From: Phyllobacteriaceae bacterium
GTDB lineage: Bacteria > Pseudomonadota > Alphaproteobacteria > Rhizobiales > Rhizobiaceae
Length of the DNA: 10,507 nucleotides
NCBI GenBank assembly: GCA_024645155.1
Contig: JAHEGF010000061.1
Span: 1 to 10,507, forward strand
Reading direction: 5' to 3'
Made by a program: the position numbers and the translations under genes. The notes beneath the pieces are model-generated. The model was not told the origin of the DNA, made no database searches, and was given only the letters and a program-made list of their open reading frames with translations. The number at the start of each line of letters is the position of its first letter. Position 1 is the stretch's first letter. Shown one piece after another: positions 5,321 to 10,507 of the stretch.

Positions 5321-6817
5321 ATGAACACGCAGATATTTCCTGATCCTATTGAGACAATTGAAACCCCTGAACCCATTGCGGAACGTGAATTTGCCGACGC
5401 CAAGGCCGCGGTCGACGCATTGTGCACGATCTATGAACGAAACACTGCGTTTCTGCGGGACGCGTTCGAGAAGATCCATCATGGCCAGACGCCGGCTGTC
5501 AGATATCGCGCCTATTACCCGGAAATCGGGATAGTCACTTCCAGTTATGCACGGGTCGATTCACGCCTCGCCTACGGGCATATGTCTGATCCCGGCCATT
5601 ACAAGACATCGATCACGCGGCCGGACCTGTTTCGCACCTATCTGGAAGATCAGCTGAACCTGATTGTCCGCAACCACGGGGTGCCGATTACCATCTCGGA
5701 ATCCTCTGTTCCCATTCCCGTCCATTTTTCATTTCTCGAAGACACGCATGTCGAGAGTTCGGCCGCAGACGGGCTGGCGCGGCCTCTGCGCGACGTTTTC
5801 GATGTTCCCGACCTGTCAGTAATCGACGATCATATCGCCAACGGTACCCACGAAGTGCCGATCGGCGAAGCACAGCCTTTGGCACCGTTTACCGCACCAC
5901 GTATCGATTACTCCCTGCACCGGCTGTCTCATTATACCGCCACCAGTCCGCACCATTTTCAAAACTATGTGCTCTTTACGAACTACCAGTTCTACATCGA
6001 CGAGTTTTGTGAGCATGCACGCGACCTGATGGCAAAAGGCGGCGGCGGATATGCCTCTTTTGTCGAGCCTGGCAACGTGATTACAAAGGCCGGCGAGAAA
6101 GCTGCCGGCACTGCCAGTGTGCGCATGCCGCAAATGCCGGCATATCACCTTGTCAAGCCAGGGCATGGTGGCATCACCATGGTCAATATCGGCGTTGGTC
6201 CCTCCAATGCGAAAACAATTACCGACCATGTGGCCGTATTGCGTTCGCATGCCTGGCTGATGCTCGGCCATTGTGCCGGATTGCGCAACTCGCAGGCTCT
6301 CGGCGACTATGTGCTGGCACATGCCTATGTCCGCGAAGATCACGTGCTAGATGACGATCTGCCCGTGTGGGTGCCATTGCCCGCACTTGCCGAGGTTCAG
6401 GTCGCGCTGCAGGAAGCAGTTGCAGAAGTGACGGGACTGGCAGGCTACGACCTGAAACGCATCATGCGCACGGGGACCGTTGCCACGATCGACAACCGCA
6501 ACTGGGAACTGCGCGATCAACTTGGGCCGGTCAAACGGCTATCCCAGTCGCGTGCGATAGCGCTTGACATGGAGTCGGCAACCATTGCCGCCAACGGGTT
6601 CCGGTTCAGGGTCCCGTACGGAACATTGCTGTGTGTTTCGGACAAACCGCTGCATGGAGAACTGAAACTGCCGGGCATGGCCAGCGAATTTTACAAGCGC
6701 CAGGTCTCTCAGCATCTGACGATCGGATTACAGGCGCTGGAAAAACTGGCCGAGATGCCGCCGGAACGTCTGCATTCACGCAAACTGCGGTCGTTCTCGG
6801 AGACCGCGTTTCAGTAA
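5321..6817 (+). CDS. amn: AMP nucleosidase
   Basis: This 498-aa enzyme hydrolyses AMP to adenine and ribose 5-phosphate and so controls adenylate levels and purine salvage. It aligns by eye along almost its whole length with E. coli Amn (484 aa). The N-terminal Amn-specific domain has SITRPDLFRTYLEDQL-like and D-Y-S-L-H-R-L-S-H-Y-T motifs. The C-terminal nucleoside-phosphorylase-fold domain has VNIGVGPSNAKT, GHCAGLR, TGTVATIDNRNWELR, DMESATIA (Asp416-Glu418) and SDKPLHGELKLPG, whose Asp441 is the expected catalytic acid. The end L-H-S-R-K-L-R-S-F also matches. The ATG at 5321 follows AAGGAG (5312-5317); a GTG at 5291 in the same frame would add 10 residues unlike the family. E. coli Amn is activated by MgATP and inhibited by phosphate. 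The nuclease-family gene follows after 35 bases and is probably co-transcribed. Confidence 0.97.
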   Translation: MNTQIFPDPIETIETPEPIAEREFADAKAAVDALCTIYERNTAFLRDAFEKIHHGQTPAVRYRAYYPEIGIVTSSYARVDSRLAYGHMSDPGHYKTSITRPDLFRTYLEDQLNLIVRNHGVPITISESSVPIPVHFSFLEDTHVESSAADGLARPLRDVFDVPDLSVIDDHIANGTHEVPIGEAQPLAPFTAPRIDYSLHRLSHYTATSPHHFQNYVLFTNYQFYIDEFCEHARDLMAKGGGGYASFVEPGNVITKAGEKAAGTASVRMPQMPAYHLVKPGHGGITMVNIGVGPSNAKTITDHVAVLRSHAWLMLGHCAGLRNSQALGDYVLAHAYVREDHVLDDDLPVWVPLPALAEVQVALQEAVAEVTGLAGYDLKRIMRTGTVATIDNRNWELRDQLGPVKRLSQSRAIALDMESATIAANGFRFRVPYGTLLCVSDKPLHGELKLPGMASEFYKRQVSQHLTIGLQALEKLAEMPPERLHSRKLRSFSETAFQ

Positions 6818-6838
6818 AAGCGGCGGGGCGTACGGACT

Positions 6839-6844
6839 GGAGAA
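6839..6844 (+). promoter_or_regulatory. Ribosome binding site for the nuclease-family gene
   Basis: GGAGAA lies 8-10 bases before the GTG at 6853. No ATG occurs in this frame between the amn stop and the first conserved segment, so this site is the main argument for the GTG start. Confidence 0.55.
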
Positions 6845-6852
6845 CGGCACCA

Positions 6853-7782
6853 GTGATCCTTTTTCCTGTAATCGCATGGCTTGCATTGGTAGTGCTCGCC
6901 GCGGGATATTTTGGCCTGATCCACCCGGCATTCGACAGCCTTTGCCATTTTCGCCCGCATTTAGCAGGTCTTGCCATGGTTGCAGCAATACCGGCTTTCG
7001 GTGCCGGCTGGAAAAAGAGCGCGCTGATCACAATGGCGGCGGGCGCGGCGGCGCTGTTTTCCACCTACACCTGGGTGAAACCGGCAAACGTTGCTCCAGA
7101 ATTGGGCAGCGGTAAAGCACCCTACCGGCTGCTGCACATGAACCTCCGCTTCGACAACAAGACGCCGGAACGCGTGTTTTCGCTGATCGCTGAGCTGCAA
7201 CCCGATGTGGTCACACTCAACGAAGTGTCCGATTCCTGGCTCGGACATCTGGAGCAGCTTTCGGCCAGCTACCCTTATCAGCGGGTCTGCAAGCGAAACA
7301 GCGTCATTGGCGGCGTTGCCGTAATGGCGCGAAGGCGGTTTGCCGCCACGGGACACTGTCTGCATGACGGAGCCATGGCCATCCAGCCTGTTGACTTTGA
7401 CGGTGTGGCAATAACGTTTGTAGCGCTGCACCTGCACTGGCCATGGCCTTTTCAGCAGTCCGCGCAGATTGGTTCAATGGCCCATGATCTTCGTGAATTG
7501 CCCGGCGGCCAGACGCTGATTACCGGCGACCTTAACGCCGCCCCATGGAGTGCAGCATCCGGAACGGTGGCCAGCCTTTCCAAAACCCGGATACTGCGCG
7601 GCATCGGGGCAACATGGCGTTTCAAACTGCTGCCCGCATGGTTTCCTTACGATGCCGGTCTGCCTATCGACCAGGTTTTGGCGGGATCTGATATCCGTGC
7701 ATCAGCCCGGCGCATTGATCGTGCGCTTGGTTCCGATCACTTGCCTTTGATGGTCAACTTCAAGCTTAGCGTCCACGATTGA
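6853..7782 (+). CDS. Membrane-anchored endonuclease/exonuclease/phosphatase (EEP) family protein
   Basis: This 309-aa protein has two parts. Residues 2-75 contain three hydrophobic segments (about 2-23, 36-51 and 56-72), likely transmembrane helices. Residues about 90-305 form an EEP domain (PF03372) with the full catalytic set: Asn97 (LLHMNLRF), Glu124 (TLNEV), His193/His195 (ALHLHW), Asp226 and Asn228 (ITGDLNAAPW), Asp273 (PIDQVL) and Asp295-His296 (GSDHLP). The family uses a divalent metal to break phosphodiester or phosphomonoester bonds in DNA, RNA, inositol phosphates or lipids; the substrate here is unknown. An odd number of helices after a short N-terminus would place the domain in the periplasm, if the N-terminus is cytoplasmic. 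The GTG start at 6853 is chosen from GGAGAA at 6839; the open frame reaches back into amn without another plausible start. It follows amn by 35 bases and overlaps the opposing DUF922 gene by 17 bp. Confidence 0.9.
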   Translation: MILFPVIAWLALVVLAAGYFGLIHPAFDSLCHFRPHLAGLAMVAAIPAFGAGWKKSALITMAAGAAALFSTYTWVKPANVAPELGSGKAPYRLLHMNLRFDNKTPERVFSLIAELQPDVVTLNEVSDSWLGHLEQLSASYPYQRVCKRNSVIGGVAVMARRRFAATGHCLHDGAMAIQPVDFDGVAITFVALHLHWPWPFQQSAQIGSMAHDLRELPGGQTLITGDLNAAPWSAASGTVASLSKTRILRGIGATWRFKLLPAWFPYDAGLPIDQVLAGSDIRASARRIDRALGSDHLPLMVNFKLSVHD

Positions 7783-8455
7783 CTTGCATGGCTATAGGGG
7801 CATCGCCGATCTTGTTTCTCACGGTATTCGCGGAAACCGTGTTCTTTTTTTGTGCCTTGCCAATCAGGTTGAGGACCAGTTTATCGACATTTCCGCCATC
7901 GCGATGTTCGGTCCTGTCAAAAGCCTTCTGCCTTCTTTCATAGTCGTTCATGACGGAATCCACCCGCTTGCCGAGCAACTGCTTCATGCCGCGGCAATTG
8001 GTGTCGGATGTTTTCAGGTTCGTGGATAGGATTTCCTTTTCGACGGCGAAAACCATTTTGCGGGCTAGGTCACCATGATATTTCTCGTGTTTTGTGACGC
8101 CGGTCATGAAACCGTTCCAACGCTTTTTCAAAGTAGCTGAAACTGCACCGTCCAGTCGGGGGTAGACAAAGGTTACCGATAGTTCGACCGGTGCCTTGAA
8201 CGCGCGGCATGCTCCGTCGCGGTGACGCCAGCTTGCACCCCAACTGGTCGTGTATCGCGTCTGGGCAATCGAGCGGGCCCACCATCCGTGCTTCGGGCCG
8301 CGCTTGTTCATCTGCGATAACAGATTTGATCCGGTACTTCCCTTTACAGAGTAATAATCGGTCTTTGTCTTGATCAGCGGCTTGGCTGCAGCTTTCGAGG
8401 TTGCCCCGACCGCTGTGGCCAAAATAATGCATGTCAGAACCACAGATTTACGCAC
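7766..8455 (-). CDS. Secreted DUF922 family protein, putative Zn-dependent protease
   Basis: From the GTG at 8455 this is a 229-aa protein with a Sec signal peptide: M-R-K, a hydrophobic core at residues 5-18, and A-T-S-K-A-A-A before a likely cut near residue 24. The mature part matches DUF922 (PF06037). It has a T-T-S-W-G-A-S-W segment, G-A-C-R-A-F, a strand V-E-L-S-V-T-F-V-Y-P, K-K-R-W-N-G-F, and the key motif T-K-H-E-K-Y-H-G-D with His123, Glu124 and His127, a zincin-like HExxH. The family is predicted to be secreted metalloproteases; activity has not been shown as far as I know. Residues about 150-229 are charged and probably helical or disordered. AGGA (8464-8467, - strand) supports the GTG. 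A tandem TTG pair (8474-8476 and the next codon) could give 7 more residues. It lies 87 bases downstream of the ETF-QO gene on the same strand. Confidence 0.85.
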   Translation of the reverse strand: MRKSVVLTCIILATAVGATSKAAAKPLIKTKTDYYSVKGSTGSNLLSQMNKRGPKHGWWARSIAQTRYTTSWGASWRHRDGACRAFKAPVELSVTFVYPRLDGAVSATLKKRWNGFMTGVTKHEKYHGDLARKMVFAVEKEILSTNLKTSDTNCRGMKQLLGKRVDSVMNDYERRQKAFDRTEHRDGGNVDKLVLNLIGKAQKKNTVSANTVRNKIGDAPIAMQVNRGR

Positions 8456-8463
8456 GGACAGGT

Positions 8464-8467
8464 TCCT
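8464..8467 (-). promoter_or_regulatory. Ribosome binding site deciding the DUF922 start
   Basis: AGGA on the - strand ends 8 bases before GTG 8455. Starting there yields M-R-K and a normal signal peptide, whereas the upstream TTG codons lack a clear site. Confidence 0.45.
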
Positions 8468-8501
8468 GATCAACAAGTCGCTTCAATTCATGCACACAAG
8501 G

Positions 8502-8522
8502 ACTTCACTATCAAGTGGAAGT
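8502..8522. repeat. Stem-loop between ETF-QO and DUF922 genes
   Basis: ACTTCACT (8502-8509) pairs with AGTGGAAGT (8514-8522) with one bulged G and a 4-base loop, 20 bases past the ETF-QO stop. The - strand bases after the stem (CCTTGTG) are not a T-run, so it is at most a weak terminator or an mRNA 3'-end stabiliser. Confidence 0.4.
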
Positions 8523-8542
8523 AAATATTCCATGTTTCTAAT

Positions 8543-10237
8543 CTACATGTTGGGATAGACTGGTCCTTCCCCGCCCTGTGGCGGCACCCATGTAATATTC
8601 TGGTTTGGATCCTTGATGTCACAGGTTTTGCAATGGACGCAGTTTTGCGCGTTGATGACAAACCGCGCCGATATGCCCGGATCAGTCATATGATCCACGG
8701 GCAACTGATTGCCTTCGCCGTCGACCCATTCATATACACCCGCCGGGCAATAACGCGAAGAGGGACCGGCATATTGCTGGCGTTCGGAACTTTCCTGCAG
8801 TTTTGCATCTCCGAGATGCAAATGAACCGGCTGATCCTCCTCATGGTTCGTATTTGAAAGGAACACCGACGACAGCCGGTCAAAAGTAAGGACACCGTCG
8901 GGTTTGGGATAGTCGATCGGCTTGTGTTTTGACGCGGGCTCGGTTGCCGCGTAGTCCGGTTTTCCATGGCCCATCGTGCCAAAGAATGAAAATCCGCCGA
9001 AAATGGTGGTGATCCACATGTCGAAACCGCCAAGGCCAACCCCGCCTAACGTACCCAGTTTCGACCACAGCGGCTTCACGTTGCGCACTTTTTTCAGGTC
9101 CTTGCCTATCGGACCGCCGCGCCAGCTTTCCTCGTAGCCTACCAACTCGTCAGCGCTGCGGCCTTCTGCCAGTGCGGCAACCACATGTTCGGCGGCCAAC
9201 ATTCCCGAATGCATCGCATTATGTGACCCCTTGATGCGGGGGACATTTACGAAACCGGCAGAACAGCCGATCAGGGCGCCGCCGGGGAATGTCAGTTTCG
9301 GAACCGATTGCCATCCGCCTTCCGTGATCGCCCTGGCACCATAGGAAATGCGTTTTCCGCCTTCGAAAGTGTCACGAATTGCAGGATGGGTCTTGAGACG
9401 CTGGAATTCCTGGAATGGTGACAAATAGGGGTTCTTGTAATTCAGATGCAGCACGAATCCGACCGCAACGAGGTTGTCTTCCAGATGATAGAGGAAACAG
9501 CCGCCCCCGGTCTTGAGGTCGAGTGGCCATCCGAAGCTGTGCTGAACCAGGCCGGGTTTGTGTTTTTCTGGCGCGACTTCCCACAATTCCTTGATGCCAA
9601 TGCCGAATTTGGGCGGTTCCTTGCCTTCATCCAGCGCAAATCTGGTAATCAGCTGCTTGGAAAGCGAGCCGCGTACACCCTCACCAATGAGTGTGTACTT
9701 GCCGAGCAATTCCATACCGGCCGCATAGTTCGGCCCCTTCGACCCGTCGCGTTCGATGCCCATGTCACCGGTCGCAACACCACGGACTGCGCCGTTGTCG
9801 TCATAGAGCACTTCGGTAGCTGCAAAACCGGGATAGATCTCCACTCCCAGCGCTTCTGCCTTCCCGGCAAGCCAGCGGCAGACATTACCCAGCGAAACGA
9901 TATAATTGCCGTGGTTGCTCATCAGCGGCGGCATTAGAAAATTCGGCAGCCTGATCGAACCGGCGGGTCCAAGAAACATAAACTGGTCCGCCTTGACCGG
10001 TGTCTTGAAGGGGTGGCCGGGTTCGTCGCGCCAGCCGGGCAACAGTTCGTTGACGGCAACCGGATCAACCACTGCTCCCGAAAGGATGTGCGCGCCAACT
10101 TCCGCCCCTTTTTCCAAAACAACGATCGAAAGCTCCGGATCAAGCTGTTTCATGCGGATCGAGGCGGCCAACCCGGCGGGGCCTGCGCCGACGATCACGA
10201 CATCAAACTCCATGCTCTCGCGTTCACTCTCGCTCAT
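8543..10237 (-). CDS. Electron-transfer flavoprotein:ubiquinone oxidoreductase (ETF-QO)
   Basis: This 564-aa inner-membrane-associated enzyme passes electrons from reduced ETF (charged by acyl-CoA and other dehydrogenases) to ubiquinone. The N-terminal FAD site is D-V-V-I-V-G-A-G-P-A-G (Gly17, Gly19, Gly22). It is followed by G-A-H-I-L-S-G-A near 65-72 and P-H-type FAD/GR2 elements through the middle. The C-terminal ferredoxin-like region carries the four cysteines of the 4Fe-4S cluster: Cys497 (Y-C-P-A-G-V-Y-E-W) and Cys533, Cys536 and Cys539 (N-C-V-H-C-K-T-C). The end W-V-P-P-Q-G-G-E-G-P-V-Y-P-N-M is typical of the family. The ATG at 10237 is supported by GGAGG (10243-10247, - strand) 5 bases upstream. 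The frame is open to 10363, but those 42 residues do not resemble the family. The electron donors (etfA/etfB) are not in the window. Confidence 0.97.
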   Translation of the reverse strand: MSESERESMEFDVVIVGAGPAGLAASIRMKQLDPELSIVVLEKGAEVGAHILSGAVVDPVAVNELLPGWRDEPGHPFKTPVKADQFMFLGPAGSIRLPNFLMPPLMSNHGNYIVSLGNVCRWLAGKAEALGVEIYPGFAATEVLYDDNGAVRGVATGDMGIERDGSKGPNYAAGMELLGKYTLIGEGVRGSLSKQLITRFALDEGKEPPKFGIGIKELWEVAPEKHKPGLVQHSFGWPLDLKTGGGCFLYHLEDNLVAVGFVLHLNYKNPYLSPFQEFQRLKTHPAIRDTFEGGKRISYGARAITEGGWQSVPKLTFPGGALIGCSAGFVNVPRIKGSHNAMHSGMLAAEHVVAALAEGRSADELVGYEESWRGGPIGKDLKKVRNVKPLWSKLGTLGGVGLGGFDMWITTIFGGFSFFGTMGHGKPDYAATEPASKHKPIDYPKPDGVLTFDRLSSVFLSNTNHEEDQPVHLHLGDAKLQESSERQQYAGPSSRYCPAGVYEWVDGEGNQLPVDHMTDPGISARFVINAQNCVHCKTCDIKDPNQNITWVPPQGGEGPVYPNM

Positions 10238-10309
10238 CAATGCCTCCGTTCCAATCAGTGCCGTGCGCGGCGGCTCCGGCCATTTGCCTTGAACATAGCT
10301 GTTACCCGA

Positions 10310-10372
10310 TGTCCGTAGCCCAGCCTTTTGTTCGTGTCCAATATTCAATAAACAGTAGAGCAACTACGGACA
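10310..10372. repeat. Perfect 9-bp inverted repeat in the ETF-QO/glycosylase divergent promoter region
   Basis: TGTCCGTAG (10310-10318) recurs inverted as CTACGGACA (10364-10372), with a 45-base spacer that is AT-rich in its centre (10340-10353). The half-site centres are 54 bases apart, about five helical turns, which would put two bound proteins on one face of the DNA. A regulator operator pair is a natural reading, but no factor can be named. I see no convincing -35/-10 pair for either gene in this 179-bp gap. Confidence 0.45.
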
Positions 10373-10416
10373 ACAAAATCCCAGACTTGCCAACGCAGTT
10401 GCGATTTGCAAGGCGT

Positions 10417-10507
10417 ATGGACAATATGCCGGCCATGAACGATCAACACGAAACACCAGACAGTGCATTGCGCGATATCCTGCTTTTTTATCGGGAAGCG
10501 GGAGTGG
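10417..10507 (+). CDS. Uracil-DNA glycosylase, N-terminal part (cut by window end)
   Basis: Thirty codons are visible, M-D-N-M-P-A-M-N-D and onward, containing D-I-L-L-F-Y-R-E-A-G-V. This resembles the N-terminus of rhizobial family 4/5-type uracil-DNA glycosylases (L-L-x-F-Y-x-E-A-G-V-D), enzymes that remove uracil from DNA to start base-excision repair. The gene order, divergent from ETF-QO, is as I recall it in other Rhizobiales. The catalytic motifs and iron-sulfur cysteines would lie beyond the window, so the assignment rests on about 12 residues plus context. Possible ATG starts are 10417, 10426 and 10435; AAGG (10410-10413) sits 3 bases before the first and 12 before the second. Confidence 0.6.
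   Translation, partial: MDNMPAMNDQHETPDSALRDILLFYREAGV

Noticed and set aside
6631..6852. Extension of the EEP frame back into amn
   Set aside because: It overlaps the well-conserved amn C-terminus and would put a long polar region before the first helix; the GTG at 6853 has a proper binding site.
9446..9937. 163-codon + strand ORF inside ETF-QO
   Set aside because: It lies wholly antisense to conserved ETF-QO sequence and shows no binding site or recognisable domain.
10238..10363. 42-residue N-terminal extension of ETF-QO
   Set aside because: Family members begin close to the FAD motif, and GGAGG sits directly before the ATG at 10237.
1..10507. Search for CRISPR arrays, insertion sequences, tRNA, rRNA, toxin-antitoxin or defence genes
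   Set aside because: No regularly spaced repeats, transposase ORFs, terminal inverted repeats with target duplications, or tRNA/rRNA signatures were seen by eye on either strand.

Overview
The window looks like ordinary chromosomal DNA of an alphaproteobacterium, most probably Hyphomicrobiales (Rhizobiales). The base composition is moderately GC-rich. The gene set points the same way: a rhizobial-type Sel1-repeat protein, a DUF2147 secreted protein, a Nu-class-like glutathione transferase, a long AMP nucleosidase, a DUF922 putative protease, and an electron-transfer flavoprotein:ubiquinone oxidoreductase (ETF-QO) gene divergent from a probable uracil-DNA glycosylase. I cannot name genus or species from the sequence alone.

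Layout, left to right. Bases 1-80 hold the last codons of an upstream + gene (tail F-T-R-Y-F, possibly an outer-membrane protein) and a strong intrinsic terminator. A complete tyrosine recombinase (303-1253, +) stands alone, with no phage or cargo genes beside it. After a 272-bp gap comes a HisC-like PLP aminotransferase (1526-2623, +). It converges on a small Sel1-repeat gene (2809-3075, -) across a gap with an AT-rich patch and a strongly self-complementary, GC-rich patch. A 442-bp gap then leads to a secreted DUF2147 protein (3518-3853, +), which converges on a GST (3990-4697, -).

From about 4872 to 7782 everything runs on the + strand: two small membrane or exported proteins of 56 and 58 aa, AMP nucleosidase (amn, 5321-6817) and a membrane-anchored endonuclease/exonuclease/phosphatase-family protein (6853-7782). 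The last of these overlaps tail-to-tail by 17 bp with a secreted DUF922 protein (7766-8455, -). Downstream (higher coordinates) lies ETF-QO (8543-10237, -), and divergent from it the first 30 codons of a probable uracil-DNA glycosylase (10417 to the window end, +).

Functionally the window is mixed housekeeping: amino-acid transamination, adenine-nucleotide turnover (Amn), thiol/redox chemistry (GST), electron transfer from acyl-CoA and related dehydrogenases to ubiquinone (ETF-QO), DNA repair, and several envelope or exported proteins of unknown role. I found no defence system, CRISPR array, insertion sequence, rRNA or tRNA gene, and no clear evidence of a novel multi-gene system. The points most worth a second look are the two small exported-protein genes before amn, the structured intergenic segment at 2691-2805, the 9-bp inverted repeat between ETF-QO and the glycosylase, and the orphan recombinase.
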